Source of the DNA: Paraclostridium hominis
Lineage (GTDB): Bacteria > Bacillota > Clostridia > Peptostreptococcales > Peptostreptococcaceae
Length of the DNA stretch: 64,000 bases
Assembly (NCBI RefSeq): GCF_014306135.1
Contig: NZ_JACRWD010000001.1
Span: 1,426,001 to 1,490,000 of the forward strand
Direction of reading: 5' to 3'
Below, in pieces: positions 7,388 to 15,853 of the stretch. Within the stretch, counting starts at the first letter, position 1. The number at the start of each line of letters is the position of its first letter. The notes beneath the pieces are model-generated. The model had not been told where the DNA came from, did no database searches, and worked only from the letters and a program-made list of their open reading frames with translations. A program made the translations under genes and the position numbers.

Positions 7388-8753
7388 TAGCTGCACCTGC
7401 CTTTAGTTGTTCTATTTTTTCTTCAAATTGAGGCAAATATCTTTCATGTGCTATTAACATTTCATTCATAATAGTCTCAGCTAATTCATCGCTTGTAACA
7501 AGTGGATTTATAGAAAGAGCTTGTATTGAAATATCATAATCCCCTAAAACAGCAGCTTTAGCTGTTAAAATTTCAAATGATTTTATTTGATTTAAAAGCC
7601 CAATAGTTCCTACTGGCATTTCCCCTATAGCTAATGGCATAGGACCTTCTTTAGTTATAACTGAACTTATTTCTACTGCATGATTATAACCTATATTTTT
7701 TATAGCACCTTTATTTAAAGTATTTACAACTTGTATATCTTTTTTATCGTTGTATATAGAATTTATTAAATTACAAGCTGCGTCACTGTAGTATGCTCCA
7801 CCTCTTTTTTCTAGTTGTGGTGGCTTTATATCTAAGTTTTCATCTTTGTATAATTCAAACAAATCTTCCTCTAATGCTTTAACAACTTCTGCACGAGTTT
7901 GACCTTTAGCAAATTCATTTAATTCGTGTTCTAGCATATCCTTAGTCTTATAGTAATATCTATGATATGGACAAGGTATAGCTCCTAGTGATTTTATAAA
8001 TCTTGGATTAAAAGGTGCTGTTGATTTTATATTTCTCATACTCATTTCAGAATTTGCAAATTTTTCTATAGCTTCTTCAGTTATATCTACTCCATTTAAA
8101 CAAGCCTTAACTCCATATACCATATGATTAAGTCCTGCAAATGTAACATCTAAATCTTCTTTTTCAACTCCTAAAGCTTCTGCAACTCCTGCTTTTACCC
8201 CTATAGGTACATTACAAAGCCCTATAAATCTTTTGAAGTTAGTATGAGTAAATACCATCTCAGTTATTATTCCTGCTGGGTTTGTAAAGTTTATTAACCA
8301 AGCATTTGGACAAAGTTCTTCTATATCTTTTATTATATCTAATATTACTGGAACTGTTCTTAAAGCTTTAAAAAATCCTCCAGGACCATTAGTTTCTTGC
8401 CCTATAATTCCATGTGATAGTGGTATTCTTTCATCTTTAATTCTAGCATCTAGTAGTCCTACTCTTAACTGAGTAGTTACAAAATCTGCATCTACTAAAG
8501 CTTTTCTTCTATCTAACGTTGTATGTATAGTCATATCTATGCCAGCTTTTTTTACCATTCTTTTTGCTAGATTTCCGACTATCTCTAATTTTTCTTCCCC
8601 ATCTTTAATATCGACTAGCCATAATTCCTTTACAGGTAACTCATTATGTCTTTTTATAAAACCTTCAACAAGCTCTGGTGTATAGCTAGATCCTCCACCA
8701 ATTGTAACAATCTTTAATCCTTTTTCCATTATATCCATAGGTGTAAAATACAC
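7380..8753 (-). CDS. 6-phospho-beta-glucosidase, GH4 family
   Basis: About 450-residue NAD- and Mn-dependent glycosidase of GH4, which cleaves 6-phosphorylated disaccharides by a redox-elimination mechanism in the cytoplasm. Seen: Rossmann start IVTIGGGSSYTPELVEG, NPAGIITE, GLCNVPIGV with the metal-binding cysteine, and AGLNHMVYG with the metal histidine. Start is uncertain: GTG 8753, ATG 8738 and ATG 8729 are in frame. AGGGGG lies only 3 nt before the GTG, while a hairpin between it and ATG 8738 could bridge that site; homologues usually begin near MEKGLKIV (8729). First gene of an operon with chbG and IIA; cre-like site upstream. Confidence 0.92.
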   Translation of the reverse strand: MYFTPMDIMEKGLKIVTIGGGSSYTPELVEGFIKRHNELPVKELWLVDIKDGEEKLEIVGNLAKRMVKKAGIDMTIHTTLDRRKALVDADFVTTQLRVGLLDARIKDERIPLSHGIIGQETNGPGGFFKALRTVPVILDIIKDIEELCPNAWLINFTNPAGIITEMVFTHTNFKRFIGLCNVPIGVKAGVAEALGVEKEDLDVTFAGLNHMVYGVKACLNGVDITEEAIEKFANSEMSMRNIKSTAPFNPRFIKSLGAIPCPYHRYYYKTKDMLEHELNEFAKGQTRAEVVKALEEDLFELYKDENLDIKPPQLEKRGGAYYSDAACNLINSIYNDKKDIQVVNTLNKGAIKNIGYNHAVEISSVITKEGPMPLAIGEMPVGTIGLLNQIKSFEILTAKAAVLGDYDISIQALSINPLVTSDELAETIMNEMLIAHERYLPQFEEKIEQLKAGAAND

Positions 8754-8754
8754 C
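8740..8754. promoter_or_regulatory. Perfect palindrome at the GH4 start
   Basis: GGTGTA-AAA-TACACC, two 6-bp arms, spans the candidate GTG start and lies between the Shine-Dalgarno run and the downstream ATG. It could be a GntR-type operator or an RNA hairpin bridging ribosome site and ATG. Confidence 0.4.
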
Positions 8755-8775
8755 TTCCCCCTCTCCCTAAGTTAA

Positions 8776-8789
8776 GTAAAACGTTTACA
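8776..8789 (-). promoter_or_regulatory. Putative CcpA (cre) site upstream of the GH4 operon
   Basis: TGTAAACGTTTTAC on the minus strand (GTAAAACGTTTACA on the plus) matches the cre consensus at 12 of 14 positions. Position just before the GH4 leader fits catabolite repression of this operon, paralleling the site at 5128. Confidence 0.5.
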
Positions 8790-8917
8790 TACTTAAAATA
8801 TCATTTTTCGCCATAGAAAGCAATATATATTTTAAATTTTATTTTTAATTTTATTTTATATTTCATTTATATAATTTAACTTTAAGCCAAGTAAAATTTA
8901 TATCAATTTTCGCTTTC

Positions 8918-9214
8918 TTATTTTCCTAATACATACTTATCTTTATCGATACAATATTTTTCGTATAAAAGATTAGGATTTTCTATAATTTTAGTTTTAT
9001 TTATTCTAGTTAATTTTTTTAAAAAGCATTCTAGTTTCATAGCTTCACTTTTAGTTTTACTTGTCCAATATATCTCTAATTTTTTAAATCCATTAGCTCT
9101 AGTATATTTAGAATTTATACCCTTTTTATGTTCTTCCATTCTTCTTTTTATATCACTTGTGTACCCTATATAATATGTTTCATTTTTACAAGTTATTATA
9201 TATGTGTAATACAT
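8918..9214 (-). CDS. GIY-YIG domain protein (UPF0213/YhbQ type)
   Basis: 98-residue single-domain protein of the GIY-YIG nuclease superfamily: MYYTYIITCKNETYYIGYT carries the YYI..YIG signature, followed by RRMEEH, with the conserved arginine, and KYTRANG. Stand-alone UPF0213 proteins of about 90-100 residues are widespread; a few are known to cut nucleic acid, but the role here is unknown. An in-frame TTG lies upstream at 9226, but TTGGAGGATTTTATG shows that the TTG is part of the ribosome site, so ATG 9214 is the start. It follows truA after a terminator, so it is probably transcribed alone. Confidence 0.88.
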   Translation of the reverse strand: MYYTYIITCKNETYYIGYTSDIKRRMEEHKKGINSKYTRANGFKKLEIYWTSKTKSEAMKLECFLKKLTRINKTKIIENPNLLYEKYCIDKDKYVLGK

Positions 9215-9236
9215 AAAATCCTCCAAAAAATAAATC

Positions 9237-9255
9237 AGGCAGCTAAAAGCTGCCT
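9237..9255 (-). terminator. Terminator after truA
   Basis: Eight-bp perfect stem AGGCAGCT / AGCTGCCT with an AAA loop just after the truA stop, T-rich tail on the minus strand. Confidence 0.85.
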
Positions 9256-9259
9256 AATT

Positions 9260-9997
9260 TTAATATTTAACAGAATATAAATATAATCCTTTAGCTGGTG
9301 CAGTGTCTGAAGCTTTACTTCTATCCTTAGCTTCTAACATAACTTTAATATCTTCGGGTGTTTTTTTATGTAAACCTACATCTATTAATGCACCTACTAT
9401 TATTCTAACCATGTTGTATAAAAAACCATTACCTTCTACATATATATCTATTACATCTTTATTTTTATTAATATTTATACTGTGAATATTACGTACATTT
9501 GATTTTTTCTTTGACTTTGAAGATGCAAAACTAGTAAAATCATGTTCTCCTATTAGGCACTCACTAGCTTTTTTCATTAACTCTATATCTAATTGCTTGT
9601 CTATGTGAGTACTGTATTTCCTAAGAAATACGTCATGATGTTTAGCATTATTTATTTTATATAAATATACTTTTTGTTTAGCATTATATCTAGAATGAAA
9701 CCTGTCACTAACTTCTTTAACTTCTTTTACAACAATATCTTCTGGCAAGTATTTATATAAGTAATCACTTATTTTTTCTACTGAGATAGTAGAACTAGTT
9801 TTAAAATTAGCCACTTGATTGTAAGCATGAACTCCCATATCAGTTCTTCCTGAACCTATTATCTCTATATGTTCATCAAGCATTTTGCTAAGCACAGATT
9901 CTATTTTTCCTTGTATAGTGTTTTCATTATCCTTAAGTCTTTGAAATCCTTTATATCTTGAACCATCATATTCTATGATTAGTTTTATATTTCTCAT
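9260..9997 (-). CDS. truA: tRNA pseudouridine synthase A
   Basis: 245 residues, the normal TruA length. It makes pseudouridine at positions 38-40 of the tRNA anticodon stem. The catalytic aspartate is D53 in GSGRTDMGVHA; other family blocks are YDGSRYKGFQR, FHSRYNAK, LIGEHDFTSFAS and FLYNMVRIIVGAL. It starts 13 bp after the sensor kinase stop and ends at a strong terminator, making it the last gene of the two-component/lipoprotein/HD cluster on this strand. Cytoplasmic housekeeping enzyme; assignment is secure. Confidence 0.95.
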   Translation of the reverse strand: MRNIKLIIEYDGSRYKGFQRLKDNENTIQGKIESVLSKMLDEHIEIIGSGRTDMGVHAYNQVANFKTSSTISVEKISDYLYKYLPEDIVVKEVKEVSDRFHSRYNAKQKVYLYKINNAKHHDVFLRKYSTHIDKQLDIELMKKASECLIGEHDFTSFASSKSKKKSNVRNIHSININKNKDVIDIYVEGNGFLYNMVRIIVGALIDVGLHKKTPEDIKVMLEAKDRSKASDTAPAKGLYLYSVKY

Positions 9998-10010
9998 ATT
10001 AATCCTCTTT

Positions 10011-11435
10011 CTACACAGACTCTACTAGTATATTTTTAAGTGTAAATGTAATACATGTACCTTCACCTTTTTTACTTTCTATATTCATTTCTCCATCATG
10101 AAGTTTTACTATTTCATTACTTATAGCAAGTCCTAATCCGCTTCCTGCTTTGTTATAATTTTCTTGGAAAAATTTATCTAATACTTTTTCTAAGTTATGT
10201 TCTTCTATTCCTTCTCCATTGTCTATAACTTGTATAATTGTATATTCTTCATTTTGATCTACAATAACTTTTACATAACCTTGCATATCAGTAAACTTTA
10301 AAGAGTTTTGAACTAAGTTTATAAGAACTTGTCTTAATCTATTTTTATCTCCTTGTATCATTTTCATATTATTATTTGCAAATTCGTAAGTTAAAGATAT
10401 ATTTTGTTCATTTGCTTTAACTTTAAGTTGATTAACAACACTATTAGCTAATGAACATACATCTACCATATCTATTTGTAACTTAATTCTATCTGATGAT
10501 AATCTTGAGAAATCTAAAAGTTCTTCAACAAGTTTTATAAGCCTTTCTGTTTCATCTTGTATAATACCTAGACCTAAATCCAATTCTTCTTTTCCAATAC
10601 CTTCATATCCCAATGTTTCACTCCATCCCTTTATAGATGTTAAAGGTGTTCTAAGTTCATGAGAAATTGAAGATATAAACTCCTCTTTTAACTTTTCACT
10701 TTTATCAATTTCCTTTGCCATATGCTCAAAAGTTTCTGCTAGCTCACCAATTTCATCATCAATTATAGCTCTTGGTTTTAATTTTATATTATAGTTACCA
10801 TGTGCTAATTCATTAGCAAATTTTTTAAGCTCACTTAAAGGATCTATTAATGTATATGCAAATTTTAAACTTATAGAGATGGCTATTAATAGTATAAATA
10901 TACCTGCTAATATAAGCCCTAAAATTATTTTAAATATAGTATTATCTATCTCATTAAGTGATACAGTATATCTTACTATTCCTTCTATTTGATTGTTAAA
11001 CTTTAAAGGAACAGATATGCTCATTACATGTTCTCCAGTACTTTTTGTTCTATAAGTAGTTGTTGTTATATTATTTTTAAGTGCTTGATCCACATCTTCA
11101 TAATGAGCTTTTTGATTGCTTCTAAATCCATATTGATCTATTATTATATTTTTATCTTTATTTATTATCTCTACAGCCATTTCTGAGTTTGTATTTATAT
11201 CTTTTTTCTCAAATATATTATTTATTTTTTGCTCAAAGGAAATATCACCCATATAGTATCTACTATATAAATCTTCAATAGTTTTAGCTTGATGCCTAAG
11301 AGTTTGTCTTACAGAATCATAGTAATAATTTTGAGCATAAAATATAAATAACCCTTCAAATAAAGTTACTGTAATTATTATTATTATAAAGTAATTTTTT
11401 ATTATCTTTTTCCTAAGTCCTTCAAAGTGTATCAC
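10011..11435 (-). CDS. Membrane sensor histidine kinase (HAMP, HisKA, HATPase)
   Basis: 474 residues. TM1 about residues 11-33, an extracytoplasmic sensor loop of about 130 residues, TM2 about 166-190, HAMP about 190-243, then HisKA with the phospho-acceptor H259 in SSISHELRTPLTSIKGW, and an HATPase domain with N-box NLVQNSLKF, DNGEGI and SGLGLAI. Domain order is that of PhoR/WalK-type kinases, but there is no PAS domain. It overlaps the response regulator stop by one base (ATGA type), so the two are translated together and form a cognate pair. The gene just upstream in the operon is a lipoprotein that could sit near the sensor domain. Signal sensed is unknown. Confidence 0.92.
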   Translation of the reverse strand: MIHFEGLRKKIIKNYFIIIIITVTLFEGLFIFYAQNYYYDSVRQTLRHQAKTIEDLYSRYYMGDISFEQKINNIFEKKDINTNSEMAVEIINKDKNIIIDQYGFRSNQKAHYEDVDQALKNNITTTTYRTKSTGEHVMSISVPLKFNNQIEGIVRYTVSLNEIDNTIFKIILGLILAGIFILLIAISISLKFAYTLIDPLSELKKFANELAHGNYNIKLKPRAIIDDEIGELAETFEHMAKEIDKSEKLKEEFISSISHELRTPLTSIKGWSETLGYEGIGKEELDLGLGIIQDETERLIKLVEELLDFSRLSSDRIKLQIDMVDVCSLANSVVNQLKVKANEQNISLTYEFANNNMKMIQGDKNRLRQVLINLVQNSLKFTDMQGYVKVIVDQNEEYTIIQVIDNGEGIEEHNLEKVLDKFFQENYNKAGSGLGLAISNEIVKLHDGEMNIESKKGEGTCITFTLKNILVESV

Positions 11436-12136
11436 TACTCATTTTCCTTTCTCCAGCAGTAACCATATCCCCAAACAGTTTGTATAAATTTAGGTTTTGA
11501 TGGATCATCTTCTATTTTGTTTCTTATTCTTCTTATATTTACATCAACTATTTTAAAATCATATAAATAGTTAGTTCCCCATACTTCATCTAGTATTTGA
11601 TCTCTACTTAGAGATTGCTTTTCATTAGTTATTAAAAATTTCACTATAGAAAATTCTGTTGGAGTTAATTCTATCTCTACATTATTTTTAATCAACTTTC
11701 TTTTTTCTAAATCTAATACAAATGGTCCACTTTCCATTACACTTTTGTTTTTACTATTTGCTTCTCTATTTATTCTTCTTGAAAGTGCACTTACTCTCAT
11801 AAGTAATTCTTTTATACTAAAAGGCTTAACCATGTAATCATCAGCCCCAGATATAAATCCTTCTATTTTATCTTCTTCTTGAGATTTAGCTGTAAGCATT
11901 ATTATACCAACTGAATCAAAATTAGTTCTTATATATTTACATACTTCTATTCCGCTCATATCAGGCAACATTACATCAAGTAAAGCTATAGATATATTTT
12001 TTTCATTAGATATTTTATCTATGGCTTCTTGTCCAGTTCCTGCTTCTATTACTTCATATCCTTCTCTTTTTAAGTTAATACTTACAAAACTTCTTATACC
12101 TATTTCATCTTCTAAAACTAATATTTTTTCACTCAT
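11435..12136 (-). CDS. OmpR/PhoB-type response regulator
   Basis: 233 residues. Receiver domain with acidic pocket LEDE, phospho-acceptor D54 (ALLDVMLPDMSG), switch T in LTAKSQEED and lysine in DDYMVKPFS, then a winged-helix DNA-binding domain from about residue 135 (ELTPTEFSIVKFL, IVDVNIRRIRNKIEDD, WGYGYCW). The partner kinase gene overlaps its stop. It lies 19 bp after the lipoprotein gene. Target genes cannot be read from the window. Confidence 0.93.
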   Translation of the reverse strand: MSEKILVLEDEIGIRSFVSINLKREGYEVIEAGTGQEAIDKISNEKNISIALLDVMLPDMSGIEVCKYIRTNFDSVGIIMLTAKSQEEDKIEGFISGADDYMVKPFSIKELLMRVSALSRRINREANSKNKSVMESGPFVLDLEKRKLIKNNVEIELTPTEFSIVKFLITNEKQSLSRDQILDEVWGTNYLYDFKIVDVNIRRIRNKIEDDPSKPKFIQTVWGYGYCWRKENE

Positions 12137-12155
12137 AATACTTCCTCCCTCTAAA

Positions 12156-13532
12156 TTAATAAATTTCTAAGAAATATGATTTTAAAGCATCATTAGATAT
12201 ATCTAATTTATCTAAAATCCCTTGATTATTAACTAATAACATAAATGATTCATTTTCATTTTCACGTATTATAAATCCAGTATTATTTGTGTTTGTATTT
12301 GTACTTGAATGGCTATTGTTATCTATTTTATTTTTTACTACTTTAACTATAGTAAATAATTTTATAGGTTCTTTTTGTTTTTCATCATAATAAAGAAATT
12401 CAAAGTAAGTTTTATTATCTTTGATATTTTCTTCTACATATACTTTATCTGCTAAACTATTTGGTAAAAATAACTTAAAATTATTTACATAATTGTAATA
12501 AATTTGACTTATAAATATAAGTTTTGAATTTTCTTTTGATTTTCCATTCCAATCGTACCAACTAACATTAGATGACAATTTTTTATTATATCCTTTTGTA
12601 TTATTGTTTATTATTGGTATATCAACTATTCCATCATCATTTATATCTTGTACAGGCATATAATATGGATTTTTAGTTTTTATATCTTTTTCATCAAAAG
12701 CTTTTAATAGTTTATTATCATCTAAATATAATATTTGAGTGATATATGAATCATTTCCTGTAAATGGTTTTGTGCTTACAACAATTCCTTTTTTATCTTT
12801 ACTAACTTTTTTTATATCTATATAGGTATTATCTAAACTCTTAACATCATTAATTAAAGCAAAATCTTTAAGTTTTATATATTTATCAAAATACGTTACA
12901 CTAACTGCCATCTCATGTGTTTGTGGATTAAAACTTGTTATTATTATGTATGGTTTTTTGTCATTATCTAAATCTTTTACTTTTATTTTCATCTCACTGT
13001 ATTCATTGTAATTTTTTATCCAACTTGGATCAAACGTACTTAATCTAGTGATTTTATTATTTTTAAACCTACATATTTCCAATTTAGTTTTATTCCCTTT
13101 TTTAGTAAATAAAATTATTTCTTTATAACCATCATTATCTAAATCATAGAAATTAGCATACTCTATACTATCACCATTAACTAAATATTCATCAGTTTTT
13201 GAGTAACTACTATTTTGACTATCGTTTAAAATATCAAATCCAACTTTATTATTTCCTTCATCTACATCTTCATATTTTTTAAATACAACTAATTCTTTTG
13301 AACCATTATTATCTAAGTCAACACTATTTATAATTGATACTTCAGAAGAATTTTTAGGTAGTAAAGTAGTTGCATCTTTTTCCAATTCAGCATTTATTTT
13401 ATCATATAATTTTTTTTGTTGCTCATCATATATAGGCTTTTTTATTAACTGTTCTGGAGATTCTGTACTAGTACATCCTACATTAAATAATCCAGCACAC
13501 AAAACTACTACAATTAATTTAAATAACTTCAT
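12156..13532 (-). CDS. Lipoprotein with integrin-like (FG-GAP/VCBS) repeats
   Basis: 458 residues. Signal peptide with lipobox LFNVGC places the mature protein, anchored through C20, on the outer face of the membrane. Several segments have the calcium-loop pattern of FG-GAP/VCBS repeats: DLDNNGSKELVVF, DLDNDGYKEIILF, DLDNDKKPYIII, DINDDGIVDIPII. These usually build a beta-propeller. The gene starts at the stop of the HD hydrolase gene and runs 19 bp into the response regulator, so it belongs to the same transcript and may be an accessory sensor or envelope-stress target. No enzymatic motif was recognised. Confidence 0.75.
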   Translation of the reverse strand: MKLFKLIVVVLCAGLFNVGCTSTESPEQLIKKPIYDEQQKKLYDKINAELEKDATTLLPKNSSEVSIINSVDLDNNGSKELVVFKKYEDVDEGNNKVGFDILNDSQNSSYSKTDEYLVNGDSIEYANFYDLDNDGYKEIILFTKKGNKTKLEICRFKNNKITRLSTFDPSWIKNYNEYSEMKIKVKDLDNDKKPYIIITSFNPQTHEMAVSVTYFDKYIKLKDFALINDVKSLDNTYIDIKKVSKDKKGIVVSTKPFTGNDSYITQILYLDDNKLLKAFDEKDIKTKNPYYMPVQDINDDGIVDIPIINNNTKGYNKKLSSNVSWYDWNGKSKENSKLIFISQIYYNYVNNFKLFLPNSLADKVYVEENIKDNKTYFEFLYYDEKQKEPIKLFTIVKVVKNKIDNNSHSSTNTNTNNTGFIIRENENESFMLLVNNQGILDKLDISNDALKSYFLEIY

Positions 13533-14168
13533 TTATTTCCCCTCTCTGTTTCTCAAATAAGCTTTAAACCTCTCTATGTTTTCAAGTTCCTTAGCCTCAA
13601 CTTCTTTGGTTATATTGCCTCTACCCAATCTATCAGCTGTTGATAAAATTGCTATTTCTTTGTAATCTGTATCTCTTATCATATCTTTATAACTAAAAAA
13701 TGGTAAATTTTTATCAAAAAATAATGGCTGCATATGATACCTAACTAATTTAGATACCTTATATTTAAAATCTTCATCATCAGTTAACTTGTCCAATATT
13801 AACTTTGAAGCTTTTTCACCTTCAACATCATGATTATAAGAAGTAATTCTTCCTTTTCTAATCCTTGTAGTTGTAAGTTTTCCAATATCATGAAGTAATG
13901 CTCCCCACATAAGTACAAGCTTATCACTAGAATTCTTTTTAAGTTTTGAAGCATTATCAACTACCATTAAAACATGATTTAATACATTTCCTTCAGGGTG
14001 ATATTTTGGATTTTGATCTATATTTTCAAGCATTGATAGCTTGTCTATAAGCTCAATATCATAAATTTTATTTGATATTATGTTTTTTATATATATAGAT
14101 GGTTTTTCATCTTCTATTAAATGACTACTAATTTCTTTTAAAATTAATTCTTTATTCATTAAATCCAC
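13533..14168 (-). CDS. HD-domain phosphohydrolase
   Basis: 211 residues with the HD signature: H in GNVLNHVLMV, the HD pair in WGALLHDIGK, later H in SYNHDVEG and D in TADRLGRG. This set coordinates a metal pair in phosphohydrolases acting on nucleotides, and the arrangement is like the HD part of bacterial CCA-adding enzymes and related stand-alone proteins. The substrate is unknown. It is first in the cluster of HD protein, lipoprotein, response regulator and kinase, with a hairpin terminator of the preceding gene just upstream. Cytoplasmic. Confidence 0.85.
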   Translation of the reverse strand: MDLMNKELILKEISSHLIEDEKPSIYIKNIISNKIYDIELIDKLSMLENIDQNPKYHPEGNVLNHVLMVVDNASKLKKNSSDKLVLMWGALLHDIGKLTTTRIRKGRITSYNHDVEGEKASKLILDKLTDDEDFKYKVSKLVRYHMQPLFFDKNLPFFSYKDMIRDTDYKEIAILSTADRLGRGNITKEVEAKELENIERFKAYLRNREGK

Positions 14169-14191
14169 ATCCTTAAATTTAATAAGCTTTT

Positions 14192-14227
14192 AAAATAAGG
14201 GCTTAGGTATAACTAAGCCCTTATTTT
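14192..14227 (-). terminator. Terminator after the charged 132-residue protein gene
   Basis: Perfect 15-bp stem (AAAATAAGGGCTTAG arm) with a 6-nt loop GTATAA. It ends the 14231-14629 transcript and lies just ahead of the HD gene. Confidence 0.88.
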
Positions 14228-14230
14228 AAT

Positions 14231-14629
14231 TTATTCTTCAGAGTTATTTATTTCTTCCAAAGTTTCTTCTTCTTTAATATTTGCTATTTGCTCACTTCTT
14301 ATAACATCATTATCTTTATGATTTTTAGAAGAATTAGTGGACTTTTTTGATTTTGGGAATAAATTCATATTCAATTTTATTCCACCTTTTTTAGTCTTAT
14401 TTTTAGAATTTTTTTTCATTCCATAGTTTTCTTTTTCTCTTTCAGGAACTAAATCATTTAATACAATTTCAACCTCTTTATCTTCTTTATCTATAATTTC
14501 ATTTAATATAACATCTTCATTTGGTACAACTTCTTCGTTAGAAGTTTCTTTTATTTTATTTTTGTTTTTAGTTTTATTAACTCTTTTTCTAGGTTGAACC
14601 TTTTTACTTTTTTTTGATGATATTCTCAT
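14231..14629 (-). CDS. Hypothetical highly charged, low-complexity protein
   Basis: 132 residues; not recognised. The first 30 residues are strongly basic (KKSKKVQPRKRVNKTKNKNK), the middle is acidic (Glu/Asp-rich), then a second Lys/Asn/Ser-rich stretch and an acidic end (EEEETLEEINNSEE-like). It has no transmembrane segment, no cysteine and little hydrophobic core, so it is probably disordered. It begins 58 bp after the methyltransferase stop, with a purine-rich ribosome site, and has its own terminator. The alternation of charge resembles nucleic-acid-binding tails, but no function can be given. Confidence 0.6.
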   Translation of the reverse strand: MRISSKKSKKVQPRKRVNKTKNKNKIKETSNEEVVPNEDVILNEIIDKEDKEVEIVLNDLVPEREKENYGMKKNSKNKTKKGGIKLNMNLFPKSKKSTNSSKNHKDNDVIRSEQIANIKEEETLEEINNSEE

Positions 14630-14687
14630 ATATATCTCCCCCTAAAATTTATTTATACATTATATGTATATTTCAGAGGGCTTGTAA

Positions 14688-15845
14688 TTATTTGTTATTA
14701 TTTATATATTTTGGTGGCTTAGGTCCTATATATTGGTATATATAAGTTTTTAATCTACCATTATATAGTTTTCTTTTCTTAGTAGCTTTTTTATTAAAAG
14801 CATTTTCAAAGTCTTCATATGAAGTTACCATATAATAAGACCAAGTTTTAAGTTCTTTAAATGCATATCCTAAATCTTTATATAACTTTTTAACAGTTTG
14901 TTTATCTTCAAGTCTTTCTCCATAAGGAGGGTTAGTTATTATAAATCCAAACTTTTCTTCACTTTCAAAGTTTTTAGCATTAAACACCTTAAACTCTACA
15001 TAATCTTCAACTCCAGCAAGCTCTGCATTTTTTCTTGCTATCATTACAGCTTCTTTGTCTATATCATAACCGTAGATTTTAAAGTCTGTATCTGTGTTCA
15101 TTTTATCAAAGGCTTCTTTTCTTACATCCCACCATATCTTTTTATCCATAGTAGTCCACTTTTCAGCTATAAACTCACGATTTAACCCTGGTGCCATATT
15201 AAGTCCAAGCATAGCAGCTTCTATAACTATAGTTCCAGAACCACACATAGGGTCTACTAATATTCTACCTGGTTGCCATGGTGTTAATTGTACCATAGCT
15301 GATGCCATAGTCTCTCTTAATGGTGCTTTAGTTGATACTTCTCTATAACCTCTTTTATGAAGAGCCATTCCACTAGTATCTATTGCTAATGTTACTATAT
15401 CTTTGTGAATAAATACTTGTATTGGATATTTTTCTTTAGTTTCTGGCAGCATACCATCTTCTTGATAACTTATTTTTAAGCTTTCAACTACAGCCTTTTT
15501 AACTATCGCTTGTATATCTGGTGTAGAAAAAAGTTTAGATTTTATTGATGATGCTTTAGATACAGGAAATTCTCCACCATATGGAATATATTTTGACCAG
15601 TTTATAGCTTTAGTATTTTCAAATAAGTCATTGAAAGTCTTAGCTTCAAACTCAGCAACTTTTAAAAGTACTCTCTCAGCTGTTCTTAACCATATGTTAG
15701 ACATAGCTATACCTTTTTCATCAGTTTTGTATGTTATTCTACCATCTTCTGTTTTTATTATTTCATATCCTAAATTTGTTATCTCATTTTTAAGTATTTT
15801 TTCTATGCCGAAAAAACACGGTGTTATTAATGTATAATTTTTCAT
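14688..15845 (-). CDS. THUMP-domain class I RNA methyltransferase (RlmL/YpsC-like)
   Basis: 385 residues. The N-terminal ferredoxin-like/THUMP part (to about residue 155, ending in the strand ALDTSG-MALHKRGYR) binds RNA; the C-terminal Rossmann domain binds S-adenosylmethionine, with DPMCGSGTIVIEAA and the N6-adenine/N2-guanine type catalytic motif NPPYGERL. Such proteins (YpsC, N-terminal half of E. coli RlmL) methylate a guanine in 23S rRNA at N2. It lies 8 bp after larE and may be co-transcribed with it. The first ATG has a good ribosome site. Confidence 0.9.
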   Translation of the reverse strand: MKNYTLITPCFFGIEKILKNEITNLGYEIIKTEDGRITYKTDEKGIAMSNIWLRTAERVLLKVAEFEAKTFNDLFENTKAINWSKYIPYGGEFPVSKASSIKSKLFSTPDIQAIVKKAVVESLKISYQEDGMLPETKEKYPIQVFIHKDIVTLAIDTSGMALHKRGYREVSTKAPLRETMASAMVQLTPWQPGRILVDPMCGSGTIVIEAAMLGLNMAPGLNREFIAEKWTTMDKKIWWDVRKEAFDKMNTDTDFKIYGYDIDKEAVMIARKNAELAGVEDYVEFKVFNAKNFESEEKFGFIITNPPYGERLEDKQTVKKLYKDLGYAFKELKTWSYYMVTSYEDFENAFNKKATKKRKLYNGRLKTYIYQYIGPKPPKYINNNK

Positions 15846-15853
15846 GCTTCCTC

